This document shows, in pieces, positions 1 to 6,800 of a stretch of 64,000 nt of DNA (the stretch's first letter is position 1; every line of letters begins with the position of its first letter). The notes beneath the pieces are model-generated. The model was given only the letters and a program-made list of their open reading frames with translations. It was not told the origin of the DNA and made no database searches. This DNA is from FEN-1139 sp964396375 (GTDB lineage Bacteria > Myxococcota_A > Polyangia > Polyangiales > Polyangiaceae). The DNA is taken from positions 3,567-67,566 of the forward strand of contig CAYNEY010000032.1 in the NCBI GenBank assembly GCA_964396375.1, written 5' to 3'. Made by a program: the position numbers and the translations under genes.

Positions 1-10
1 AGGGGTACGG

Positions 11-79
11 AAATCGGACCATCGTGAACATCCAAATCGGCACATCGTGAACACCGAAATCGGCGCATCGGGATCGGTC
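11..79. repeat. Three tandem 23-bp repeats at window edge
   Basis: Units begin at 11, 34 and 57. Each opens with aaatcgg and continues with a catcg(tgaacac) core; the third is less exact. Short multiple terminal repeats of this kind are known at the ends of IS21-family elements, so this may be the end of an element lying to the left. Three copies without spacers do not make a CRISPR array. Confidence 0.5.
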
Positions 80-143
80 AGCGGGCGGGGGCAGCGCGAG
101 CGGTCGACTCTGTGACCAGAGGGATCTCGAAGGAGACCCCCCA

Positions 144-247
144 TGCCAACGACTTGCGAGGCAGAAGCGCTTGAGATTCTCCGTGGCAGCCCGCGGGGGG
201 CGGTGACTGTGCCCCTGAACCGCCCGCAACCGGCGCCGGACAGTGGG
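144..247 (+). repeat. About 104-bp dispersed repeat, copy 1
   Basis: The segment beginning tgccaacgacttgcgaggca recurs at 5581-5684 with a handful of substitutions. Both copies are open in the same frame, but no start, domain or complete gene can be assigned. The second copy is fused to a truncated export leader, so the segment has moved as a block. Confidence 0.7.
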
Positions 248-482
248 GCGTCCGTCCTCCGTCGGCAGGTGTCTGCCGGGTGTGTGCTAGGTAGTCTGGC
301 GGTTTTCACCGTGGCAACGTCGGGTGGCGGCTGGACGGGGACAGGGCAGAACAGGAACGAACGCAGAACGAGAGTCTTCGCGGGATTGAACGGCCGATAC
401 TGCTCGCCTTTGTTCTTGAGGCCGAACGCCTGGTGTGATGCAAATTGTCGGTCAGAAGTTGAGCGGAGCAGCGTTACGTATC

Positions 483-1099
483 ATGGCGCCCAAGCACGCC
501 ACCAAGACCGACGTTCTCATCCAGCTCGCGAGGAAAGGGCCCGTACGGGCTCGCGACCTGCACGAGGCCGGCATTCCGCGAGCCTACCTCCTGCGTCTCT
601 GCGACAGGCGCGTGCTCGAACGCGTGGACCGCGGGCTTTATCGCCTCGTCTAGGCGCCCGCCACCGAGCAGAGTTCCCTAGCTGAGGTCGCCAAGCGTGT
701 GCCACACGCCATCGTCTGTCTGCTCACCGCGCTCCCCGGGTGCACGGACTCACAACCGAGTCCCCGCACGCGGTGTGGGTGCTCATCGATCGCCGGGCTC
801 GCATGCCCAAGCTCGGCTACCCGAAGCTCGAGGTCGTTCGCGCCAGCGGCCCGGCGCGCGAGCACGGTGTCGAGACTCGCGTCATCGACGGAGTGAACGT
901 GCAGATCACCACGGCGGCGAAGACCGTGGCCGACTGCTTCCGTTTCCGCCGGCACGTCGGCCTCGAGGTCGCCCTGGCCGCGCTCAAGGACTACCTGACG
1001 AAGCGCAGAGGCAGCGTCGACGCACTCGTCGAGGCTGCTCGCGCCGATCGCATCTACCCGCTCATGCGACCGTACCTGGAGGCGTTGATGGCTGTCTAG
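483..1099 (+). pseudogene. AbiEi-like type IV antitoxin/regulator, broken
   Basis: The first part (483-653) encodes a winged-helix-like start with the pattern ARKGPVRARDLHEAGIPRAY, typical of the AbiEi antitoxin N-terminal domain. An in-frame TAG at 651-653 interrupts it. The same frame then continues (EQSSLAEVAKRVPHAIVCLL) to about 735, where a frameshift moves the rest into another frame (740-1099), which resembles the AbiEi C-terminal region up to LVEAARADRIYPLMRPYLEA. With one nonsense and one frameshift lesion, this is a pseudogene of a normal-length (about 205 aa) AbiEi-like protein. No AbiEii nucleotidyltransferase partner follows. The family assignment rests on recognised motifs only. 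Confidence 0.75.
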
Positions 1100-1404
1100 A
1101 TCCGCCTGAGGATGGTGTCGTAGGGGTTGGGGAGCCAGCTTGCTACACCAGGCTTGAAGGGCGCCTTACTGCGTTTTCGGCCGTGTGCGTCGCGGTGCTC
1201 TGACCCGTCCGCCCCCACGGGATAAGGCTCCAGCCGAGGTGTGGGTCCCTCCCGGGACCCTCCCAAACCCCGGCCTTCTTTGCGTTGCGGCCCCCGACAC
1301 GGGCACGAACACCGAAGTCGCGATATCCTCAGCGGCATGCAGCCCCTTCGAGCACGCGTGCACAACGGAAGACTCAAGCTCGACGAGCCCACGGACTTGC
1401 CCGA
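1070..1404 (+). repeat. 335-bp exact direct repeat, copy 1
   Basis: This is identical, as far as I can compare by eye, to 3810-4144 (constant offset 2740). It contains the last 30 bases of the AbiEi-like frame, the toxin-antitoxin leader and the first 23 codons of the antitoxin gene. The boundaries fall inside coding sequence at both ends, which indicates recombination rather than insertion of a whole gene. Confidence 0.9.
1165..1336 (+). promoter_or_regulatory. Toxin-antitoxin leader repeat, copy 1
   Basis: This conserved sequence of about 170 bp lies immediately before the antitoxin ATG and recurs at 3905, 4664 and 5953. It includes a hairpin with a 7-bp perfect stem and 4-base loop at 1243-1260 (gggtccc/gggaccc). 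It ends in a near-invariant cgatatcctcagcggc touching the ATG. No Shine-Dalgarno sequence is visible, so translation may be leaderless or the conserved tract may be an operator. The promoter or operator role is inferred from position and conservation. Confidence 0.6.
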
Positions 1405-1582
1405 CGGTGCCGAGATCGATCTGGTTGCCATTGAGGACGACGGCCTCAGTCCAGAAGAGCGAGCCGAGCTACACGCTTCGCTCGATCGGGCGCTCGAAGA
1501 CAGGCAAGCAGGTCGAATGGTGGACGCTTGGGCGTATTTGAAGCAGTATCGCGCTCACCGTGAAAGTCCTTCTACTCGATGA
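1337..1582 (+). CDS. Antitoxin of ParE/RelE-type module 1
   Basis: 81 aa. It would bind and neutralise the toxin encoded directly downstream and probably repress its own promoter. The N-terminal 40 residues (pattern RVHNGRLKLDEPTDLPDGAE) resemble the beta-rich DUF104/AF2212-like antitoxin start. The C-terminal half (SLDRALEDRQAGRMVDAWAY) resembles the helical toxin-binding tail of ParD-like antitoxins. The ATG at 1337 is chosen because it is conserved at the end of the leader in all four modules. Unlike the other modules, where antitoxin stop and toxin start share GTGA, this frame runs 23 bases into the toxin gene, giving an extra tail. A small indel near the 3' end would explain this. Confidence 0.75.
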   Translation: MQPLRARVHNGRLKLDEPTDLPDGAEIDLVAIEDDGLSPEERAELHASLDRALEDRQAGRMVDAWAYLKQYRAHRESPSTR

Positions 1583-1856
1583 AGCCAGTGCGCAATTCGA
1601 AGCCGAAGACGCGTGGTGGCGTGAGAATCGAGATCACAAGGAACTCTTCGTCGATGAATTCGAAGCAACGCTGAGACGTATCGCTGACTTTCCTCAGGTC
1701 GGGCAACGATATCGATGGAAGGGCGGTTGCCTGATTCAACGCTGGTTGATGGCAAAGACGCGGTGCCACGTCTACTACTATCACGACCGCGAGAACGACA
1801 CCCTGGAGATCCATTCCGTCTGGGGCGCTCGCCGCAAACGCGGCCCGAAGCTGTAG
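1560..1856 (+). CDS. ParE/RelE-superfamily toxin, module 1
   Basis: 98 aa from a GTG start. Type II toxin of the RelE/ParE fold, acting either as a ribosome-dependent mRNA endonuclease (RelE) or on gyrase (ParE); the sequence alone does not decide. The motifs are shared with three paralogues in the window: an early DAWWRENR, a P-x-x-G-x-x-Y turn in the middle, a basic RWLMAKTRCHVYYY strand and a terminal VWGARRKRGPKL. The terminal basic motif is almost identical in all copies. The gene overlaps the antitoxin by 23 bases. Confidence 0.8.
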   Translation: MKVLLLDEASAQFEAEDAWWRENRDHKELFVDEFEATLRRIADFPQVGQRYRWKGGCLIQRWLMAKTRCHVYYYHDRENDTLEIHSVWGARRKRGPKL

Positions 1857-1990
1857 AGTTTTCTCTTTAGTTGCCCAGTGGAAAGGCGGCTAAACTCGGA
1901 AGCGTGACAGCCCTCTTCCACGCCTTGATGCACCTCAGCCGCCTGCGCTGGCTGGGTGCCGCGTTTTGTGCGTTGGCGATGCTGTGCGTC
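1857..1990 (+). repeat. Toxin-antitoxin trailer repeat, copy 1
   Basis: Conserved sequence directly after the toxin stop (tttctcttt...gaaaggcggc...ctcggaag), running into the first codons of the secreted-toxin export leader. Other copies follow the toxins at 4607, 5355, 6643 and, degraded, 14282. Confidence 0.75.
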
Positions 1991-2512
1991 ACGACGCATG
2001 CATCGGCGCTTGTCGGTGCGACCGCGCACGCACGCATCGACGTCAACGCGAGCGCAGACATCACCAGGACGGCGTCCGCCTCCGAGGCTGCGCTGCCAAA
2101 AGACCGCGTCTGGGGTTTTGACCAAAACTCCCCACTGCACGTCTGGATACTTCGCTCTGCAACCCTCGAACAGCCCTCTGGAATTTCGCCTACTCTGCCG
2201 GAGACTGCGTCGGTTTCTTCTTATGCTGCAAAGGCAGCAGAGAAGGCAATCGTTGCGGCAAGCGGGACCAAGATCACCGGGTACACGACGCACGGACTGG
2301 ATCGTGCAATCGGTGACGGGGCCAAACGGGCAGGTACCAATCTCGCATCGATTCTGGACGCGCTGAAGGACCCAAAGTCGATCAAGTCTGGGGTCGACGC
2401 GCTGGGACGGCCGTTTGAGGTCTTCAATGGAGGCAGTGCCCGGGTGGTTGTGAACCCCGAGACGGGGAAGATCGTGTCGGTGAATCCGATCGGTGGCGCG
2501 GGAGTGAGATGA
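1904..2512 (+). CDS. Sec-exported polymorphic toxin
   Basis: 202 aa from GTG 1904, chosen because the same GTGACAGCC start is kept in the other copies. Residues 1-37 form a signal peptide (basic n-region, hydrophobic LGAAFCALAMLC, likely cleavage after THASA). There is no canonical lipobox. Residues 38-105 are a spacer shared with the copy at 6691. Residues 115-202 are a compact domain containing ITGYTTHGLDRAI, ILDALKDPK and ARVVVNPETGKIVSV, a pattern I know from C-terminal nuclease-like domains of bacterial polymorphic toxins (WapA/CdiA-type tips). His130 is a candidate catalytic residue. The stop overlaps the start of a small candidate immunity gene. The toxic activity is inferred. Confidence 0.7.
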   Translation: MTALFHALMHLSRLRWLGAAFCALAMLCVTTHASALVGATAHARIDVNASADITRTASASEAALPKDRVWGFDQNSPLHVWILRSATLEQPSGISPTLPETASVSSYAAKAAEKAIVAASGTKITGYTTHGLDRAIGDGAKRAGTNLASILDALKDPKSIKSGVDALGRPFEVFNGGSARVVVNPETGKIVSVNPIGGAGVR

Positions 2513-2766
2513 TGACGCAACACGGAGACTCAGTGAAGTTGAGTGAAGCCCAGGCTGATTATGTGGAGGCACTTGGGACCACTGCGGGGTTGCCTGTTGG
2601 GCTCAGACTGAACGGGCAGGTGCTCGAAGGTTCTCGGGCTGCTGTAGAGACCTTGAGAGAAACGCTGACGGAGATGTTGGCGGAGCGTGGATTTGGCGAA
2701 GACTACTCGACTACGGCGGAAGGTGAGTTCATTGAGAAACTGATTGATGCGCTACAGCTTCCGTGA
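2509..2766 (+). CDS. Candidate immunity protein for the secreted toxin
   Basis: 85 aa with no signal peptide, acidic, and predicted to act in the cytoplasm. The start ATG at 2509 overlaps the toxin stop (ATGA), so translation is coupled. The C-terminal pattern RGFGEDYSTTAEGEFIEKLI matches small proteins I have seen beside toxins with the same YxxHGLxxAI domain, which supports an immunity role. Leaky co-production would protect the producer before export. No enzymatic motif is visible. Confidence 0.6.
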   Translation: MMTQHGDSVKLSEAQADYVEALGTTAGLPVGLRLNGQVLEGSRAAVETLRETLTEMLAERGFGEDYSTTAEGEFIEKLIDALQLP

Positions 2767-3277
2767 TTCCGCACAGTGAACTGGGGAAGAGCCAGACTTG
2801 GCGGTGACCGAAGCGCGTGCTCACCGTTGCTGAGGCGGAGCAAGTGCTTGGTAACCGTTCCGCCGGGGATGTCGATTTAGGGGCTGAACAACGGGGAACA
2901 ATGGGCCCCTGACCGAGGTGGTGCGTGAATAGGTGGACGACACCATCGATGTCGATCGGACGCGAACGGTGTATCTCCATCGAGATCGCCTCGGCTCTGA
3001 CCACCCTCACGTAGTTTGAGGGGATTGGGTGGGGTTCTGACCGAGATATTTGGGGGTGATGGTAAAAACCCCCTCCGAAAAGTTGAGACAACCTTCCGGA
3101 GAGGGCCTCCTTCGAGTTGCGAGAACGAAGGAGGCCGGATGCTGCACCAATTCAGTAACCGCTGCACAAAGAGCCGTCATGGAAATCGGTCGCAGCTGGA
3201 TTCACTTCAGCGCTGGGCAGAAGGCATCCACCTCTGCTCGTGAGAATCTGGCCACCGACAGAGCGCGCCGAGCGCTG
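2767..3277. other. Non-coding or decayed stretch
   Basis: No supported gene. The short open frames here have no recognisable domain and overlap each other on both strands. The only clear structure is the hairpin at 3104-3136. Confidence 0.5.
3104..3136. repeat. Perfect 11-bp inverted repeat
   Basis: ggcctccttcg and cgaaggaggcc are separated by 11 bases. No T-run follows on either strand, so it is not a standard intrinsic terminator. It lies about 140 bp from the IS66 remnant and could be an element end or a remnant hairpin. Confidence 0.6.
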
Positions 3278-3545
3278 CTATTCCGCAGGCGGCGGCAGCG
3301 TGATGTGGCCGACGGGCAGCTCGAGCTCTTTGGGGTTCAGCCGGCTCCTGGTCTGAGCCCAGAATCGCGGAGAGAGCTCCAGATAGCGGTCACGGGGCCA
3401 GTAGGGCATGACCCGAATGACGTCCGTGAGGTAGCTCTCGGGATCGAGGCCGTGCAGCTTACAGGTGGCGACGAGGGAGAAGATGTTGGCGGCAGCCTCG
3501 GCGTGGTCGTCAGTACCCAGTGCACTGACGGGTCCGCGACACGCA
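3278..3545 (-). pseudogene. IS66 transposase C-terminal fragment
   Basis: The frame reads DDHAEAAANIFSLVATCKLH, then LDPESYLTDVIRVMPYWPRD and a YLELSPRFW-like end. This is the IS66 C-terminal domain that follows the DDE catalytic core. The catalytic region and the rest of the element are absent, so it is a remnant of roughly 85-90 residues. The open frame continues upstream to 3754 but has no transposase similarity there. Confidence 0.8.
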
Positions 3546-3603
3546 CGGCAGGCTGACGTAGGTTGGCGCTCGCACGGAATCCGTGTAGCGAGGAGCCGGC
3601 GAG

Positions 3604-3828
3604 ATGAAGCGGACCCAGCAAGAGAAGCGCGTGGGGAGGGCCCATGGACGAGGCGCGAGGAGCACGAGCACGGAGGTGGAGGTCGAGCGCCTGGGCAGGC
3701 GCTTCGAGATGTTCCGGCGCAATCACGAGCCTGGGACCCGAATTCCGGATGCACTGCGAGCCGCGGCCCTGGCCGCGCTGGAGCGAGGCGCGTCTTCGGG
3801 TGATTTGTTCCGTACCTGGAGGCGTTGA
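3604..3828 (+). pseudogene. Truncated small HTH-like ORF cut by the direct repeat
   Basis: 74 aa. A basic N-terminal stretch is followed by RFEMFRRNHEPGTRIPDALR and AALAALERGASSGDLF, which resembles the start of small helix-turn-helix proteins carried by IS66-like elements. The natural C-terminus is lost. At 3810 the sequence becomes the 335-bp repeat, and the last residues (RTWRR) are read from that repeat in the wrong frame. It faces away from the IS66 fragment, so it is rearranged or from another element. Confidence 0.45.
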
Positions 3829-4144
3829 TGGCTGTCTAGATCCGCCTGAGGATGGTGTCGTAGGGGTTGGGGAGCCAGCTTGCTACACCAGGCTTGAAGG
3901 GCGCCTTACTGCGTTTTCGGCCGTGTGCGTCGCGGTGCTCTGACCCGTCCGCCCCCACGGGATAAGGCTCCAGCCGAGGTGTGGGTCCCTCCCGGGACCC
4001 TCCCAAACCCCGGCCTTCTTTGCGTTGCGGCCCCCGACACGGGCACGAACACCGAAGTCGCGATATCCTCAGCGGCATGCAGCCCCTTCGAGCACGCGTG
4101 CACAACGGAAGACTCAAGCTCGACGAGCCCACGGACTTGCCCGA
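3810..4144 (+). repeat. 335-bp exact direct repeat, copy 2
   Basis: Second copy of 1070-1404. Its left edge interrupts the small ORF at 3604, carrying with it the last 30 bases of the AbiEi-like frame. Its right edge falls 68 bases inside antitoxin gene 2, after which the two antitoxins diverge. Confidence 0.9.
3905..4076 (+). promoter_or_regulatory. Toxin-antitoxin leader repeat, copy 2
   Basis: Identical to the leader at 1165-1336 because it lies within the 335-bp repeat. It keeps the same hairpin and the same cgatatcctcagcggc tract abutting the ATG. Confidence 0.6.
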
Positions 4145-4310
4145 GGGTGCGGAAGTGCCGCTCAACGTCTCCGACGACTGGGACGATCTTGACGACGAAG
4201 ACCGAGCGGCGCTGCATCAAGAAATCGCCACCTCAATTACGGAACGACGAGCTGGCGCACCAATATTTTCGGCAGAAGAGGTGCTAGCTGAGCTAGGCTC
4301 CCGCCAGTGA
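4077..4310 (+). CDS. Antitoxin of ParE/RelE-type module 2
   Basis: 77 aa. The first 23 codons are identical to antitoxin 1 (within the direct repeat). The remainder is distinct: an acidic WDDLDDEDRAALHQEIATSI helix and a tail EEVLAELGSRQ typical of ParD-like antitoxin C-termini. It therefore looks like a hybrid, with a shared DNA-binding or dimerisation end and a private toxin-binding end. The stop overlaps the toxin GTG (GTGA at 4307-4310), giving translational coupling. Confidence 0.75.
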   Translation: MQPLRARVHNGRLKLDEPTDLPEGAEVPLNVSDDWDDLDDEDRAALHQEIATSITERRAGAPIFSAEEVLAELGSRQ

Positions 4311-4606
4311 AGCTCCGTATTTCGGAGCGTGCTCGCAGACGAATGCGGGCAGAGGACGAATGGTGGCGCCTGAATCGCAGTGACGCGCCAGACCTCTTCA
4401 AGCAGGAACTCGCTGACGCATTCGATCGCATTGTTCGAGCGCCACGCGTTAGGCGAGTTTACGCCCGGATTGAAGGGGATCCGATCTGGCGAGTGCTGAT
4501 GCCGGTTACCGAGCGGCACGTGTACTTCTCGATCGACGAAAAGGCCGAGGAAGTCGTGATCGAGACCGTCTGGGGCGCTCGCCGCAAACGCGGTCCGCGT
4601 CTGTAG
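4307..4606 (+). CDS. ParE/RelE-superfamily toxin, module 2
   Basis: 99 aa from GTG. It shares the family frame of toxin 1 (DEWWRLNR near the start, a central P-R-x-R-x-x-Y turn, ERHVYFSI, terminal VWGARRKRGPRL), but the central region differs strongly. The partners are therefore probably specific to their own antitoxin. The 4-base overlap with its antitoxin supports the pairing. Confidence 0.8.
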   Translation: MKLRISERARRRMRAEDEWWRLNRSDAPDLFKQELADAFDRIVRAPRVRRVYARIEGDPIWRVLMPVTERHVYFSIDEKAEEVVIETVWGARRKRGPRL

Positions 4607-4663
4607 CGTTTTCTCTTGGGTCGCCTCACGGAAAGGCGGCTGAACTCGGAAGCCGTGACAGCC
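4607..4663 (+). repeat. Toxin-antitoxin trailer repeat, copy 2
   Basis: Matches the trailer after toxin 1 up to the gtgacagcc of the export leader, then passes directly into the next leader. Here the export gene has been lost or was never inserted. Confidence 0.75.
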
Positions 4664-4833
4664 TTGCTGCGTTCTCGGCCGTGTGCGTCACGGTGCTCTG
4701 ACCCGCCCGCCGCCACGGGACACGGCTCCGGCCGAGGTTTGGGCCCCTCCCGGGACCCTCCCAAACCCCGGCCTTCTTGGCGTCGCGGCCCCGGTACGGG
4801 CACGAACGCCTAAGTCGCGATATCCTCAACGGC
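4664..4833 (+). promoter_or_regulatory. Toxin-antitoxin leader repeat, copy 3
   Basis: Diverged copy of the leader. It keeps the gggcccctcccgggaccc hairpin region and a cgatatcctcaacggc tract abutting the antitoxin ATG. Confidence 0.55.
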
Positions 4834-5061
4834 ATGTTGGCTATCAAAGCGCACGTCAAAAGCGGTCGGATCATCGTTGATGAGCCAACGGATCTACCCG
4901 AAGGGGCAGAGCTCGATCTGGTGGTCGTTGGCAATGACGATCTCGGCGAAGAAGACGAGTTGGCATTGATGGCATCGCTTGATCGCGCGCTCGATGATGA
5001 AGATGCCGGGCGTACCGTGAACGTCGACGAATTCCTCGCGGAAGTACGAGCTCAGATGTGA
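4834..5061 (+). CDS. Antitoxin of ParE/RelE-type module 3
   Basis: 75 aa. N-terminus HVKSGRIIVDEPTDLPEGAE; C-terminus ASLDRALDDEDAGRTVNVDE, again a beta-rich start with a ParD-like helical tail. The ATG at 4834 is selected over upstream in-frame starts because it is the conserved post-leader start. The stop overlaps the toxin start by 4 bases. Confidence 0.75.
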   Translation: MLAIKAHVKSGRIIVDEPTDLPEGAELDLVVVGNDDLGEEDELALMASLDRALDDEDAGRTVNVDEFLAEVRAQM

Positions 5062-5354
5062 AGCTGAAGATATTCGAGGAAGCGCGACTTCAATTTCGCA
5101 CGGAGAATGCTTGGTGGCGGGAGAACCGCGACATCAAGACTCTGTTTGCTCAGGAATTCCTCGCGACGATTCGGCATATTCAGAAAGTGCCTGGAGCAGG
5201 GCCCGTATACGTGGAGAGGCGTGGTCGGGCGATCCGCAAGTGGCTAATGCCAAAGACCCGTTGCCACATCTACTATCGAGTAGATTCTGAGCAGGATGTG
5301 CTTCTGATCTACTCAGTGTGGGGCGCTCGAAGAGGTCGCGGACCAGCCTTGTAG
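5058..5354 (+). CDS. ParE/RelE-superfamily toxin, module 3
   Basis: 98 aa from GTG. Same family as toxin 1, and the closest of the set to it: NAWWRENRDIKTLFAQEF near the start, RKWLMPKTRCHIYYRV in the second half, and VWGARRGRGPAL at the end. It is translationally coupled to its antitoxin by the GTGA overlap. RelE versus ParE activity cannot be decided from sequence. Confidence 0.8.
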   Translation: MKLKIFEEARLQFRTENAWWRENRDIKTLFAQEFLATIRHIQKVPGAGPVYVERRGRAIRKWLMPKTRCHIYYRVDSEQDVLLIYSVWGARRGRGPAL

Positions 5355-5520
5355 CGTCTTCTCTTTGGTTGCCTCACGGAAAGGCGGCTGAACTCGGAAG
5401 CCGTGACAGCCCTCTTCCACGCCTTGATACACCTGGCCCGCCTGCGCTGGCTGGGTGTCGCGATTTGTGCGTTGGCGACGTTGTGCGTCACGACCCATGC
5501 ATCGGCGCTTGTCGGTGCGT
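5355..5520 (+). repeat. Trailer repeat with truncated export leader, copy 3
   Basis: Trailer sequence after toxin 3, continuing into a copy of the secreted-toxin signal peptide (see 5403). Confidence 0.7.
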
Positions 5521-5828
5521 CTCGGCTTCCTTGCTCGTCCTTCGCCGCCGCTCGTCGTGTCGCCATGTCGCGTGCCCCCGTGCCAACGACTTGCGAGGCA
5601 GAAGAGCTTGAGATTCCCCGTGGCAGCCCGCGGGGGGCGGTGGCTGTACCCCTGAACGGCCAGCAACCGGCGCCGGACAGTGGGCTGCTCCGTCCGTTGG
5701 GACGGATGTGTTCCGCTGAGACGAGCGGCGCTTTCCTTGGGACGACCGCGGCGGGAGCAGGGCCCCTGCGTTCGACCCGTTGGCTTCAGCGACCCAGAAC
5801 GTGGCGATGCCATCGCCGCCGCGCATAA
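5403..5828 (+). pseudogene. Export leader copy fused to unrelated sequence
   Basis: The GTG start and the first 39 residues repeat the signal peptide of the secreted toxin (LHLARLRWLGV-type n-region, hydrophobic core, THASALVGA). After residue 39 the frame runs into the 144/5581 dispersed repeat and then into arginine-rich out-of-frame sequence. No toxin domain or immunity gene follows. I read this as an export module whose payload has been replaced or lost. Confidence 0.6.
5581..5684 (+). repeat. About 104-bp dispersed repeat, copy 2
   Basis: This is the second copy of the segment at 144-247. It lies directly after a truncated copy of the secreted-toxin export leader (5403-5520) and before the fourth toxin-antitoxin leader. 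Confidence 0.7.
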
Positions 5829-5952
5829 GGCGCCTCATGCGAAGCGGCTCTCGTGCCGGGCATGACACCCGCCTTTGTGCGTTTCCTCGCCGGCCTAGAC
5901 ACAATCCTGGAGGATTCATGTCTTCTCGGGCGGGCAGCTGCGCTCCGCGCGG

Positions 5953-6106
5953 GGTGCGTCGCGATGCGCTCACCCGCCCGCCCCCACGGGTGTGCGGCTC
6001 CGGCCAAGGTTTGGGCCCCACTCGGGACCCTCCCAAACCTCGGCCTTCTTTGCGTCGCGGCCCCCGACACGGGCACGAACGGCCATCTCGCGATATCCTC
6101 AGCGGC
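5953..6106 (+). promoter_or_regulatory. Toxin-antitoxin leader repeat, copy 4
   Basis: Starts slightly later than the other copies but retains the cacccgcccgcccccacggg block, the gggaccctcccaaac block and the cgatatcctcagcggc tract that touches the ATG. Confidence 0.55.
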
Positions 6107-6346
6107 ATGCAAGCCCTCAAGGCACACGTCAGAAGCGGTCGGATCATCGTTGATGAGCCAACGGATCTACCCGAAGGGGCAGAGCTGGAGGTGGGATGCT
6201 TGCAGGTAGTCGATTCAGGCGACGACCTCGACGACGAGGAGCGAGAGCGTCTGCATCGCGGCTTGGACCAGGCGATCGCATCCGTGCGCGCGGGGCGAAC
6301 TGTCGATGGCGATGAGGTGATCAATCGGCTATTGTCTCGCCCGTGA
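6107..6346 (+). CDS. Antitoxin of ParE/RelE-type module 4
   Basis: 79 aa. The first half is nearly identical to antitoxin 3 (HVRSGRIIVDEPTDLPEGAE). The second half resembles antitoxin 2 (DDLDDEERERLHRGLDQAIA) with a tail GRTVDGDEVINRL. It is thus another mosaic of the same family. A long upstream in-frame extension exists but has no family similarity, so ATG 6107 is used. The stop overlaps the toxin start by 4 bases. Confidence 0.75.
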   Translation: MQALKAHVRSGRIIVDEPTDLPEGAELEVGCLQVVDSGDDLDDEERERLHRGLDQAIASVRAGRTVDGDEVINRLLSRP

Positions 6347-6642
6347 GGCTCGTCTTTTCGCCAGAAGCAGATGAGGACGTCGACAGAGTCGACACTTGGT
6401 GGCGAGAGAATCGACAGGACGGTCCTCGACTGTTTGCTGAAGAGCTAGCGTGCACTCGAGATCAGATTCTGCGAAATCCACTGATCTATAAGCCCTACTG
6501 CGAACGCAATGGCGTGATCGTCCGTCGGTGGTTGATGAGGCGAACCGAGCAGCACGTTTACTATGAGGTCGATCTCGAACACGACCTAGTGATCGTCCTG
6601 CGTGTCTGGGGAGCCCGCCGCAAACGCGGTCCGCGTCTATAG
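6343..6642 (+). CDS. ParE/RelE-superfamily toxin, module 4
   Basis: 99 aa from GTG. Family features: DTWWRENRQDGPRLFAEEL, a Y-K-P-Y turn in the centre, RRWLMRRTEQHVYYEV and the terminal VWGARRKRGPRL. It shares its N-terminal architecture with the decayed toxin at 14062. Coupled to its antitoxin by GTGA. Confidence 0.8.
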   Translation: MRLVFSPEADEDVDRVDTWWRENRQDGPRLFAEELACTRDQILRNPLIYKPYCERNGVIVRRWLMRRTEQHVYYEVDLEHDLVIVLRVWGARRKRGPRL

Positions 6643-6800
6643 CGTTGTCTCTTTAGTCGCCCCACGGAAAGGCGGCACAACTCGGAAGTCGTGACAGCCC
6701 TTCTACACGCCTTGGCAAACCTGGCCCGCCTGCGCTGGCTGGCTGCAACGTTTTGTGCGCTGGCGATGTTGTGCGTGACAACGCAAGCATCGGCCTTTGC
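6643..6800 (+). repeat. Trailer repeat with export leader, copy 4
   Basis: Trailer after toxin 4, again running into the export-leader gene that starts at GTG 6691. Confidence 0.7.

Noticed and set aside
11..79. Possible CRISPR repeats
   Set aside because: Units are contiguous with no unique spacers, only three in number, and no cas genes are near.
3104..3136. Intrinsic terminator
   Set aside because: The stem is perfect but no T-run follows on either side.
1165..6800. Chromosomal integron cassettes
   Set aside because: No integrase gene, attI or attC core sites were seen; the cassettes are alternately joined by long leader repeats.
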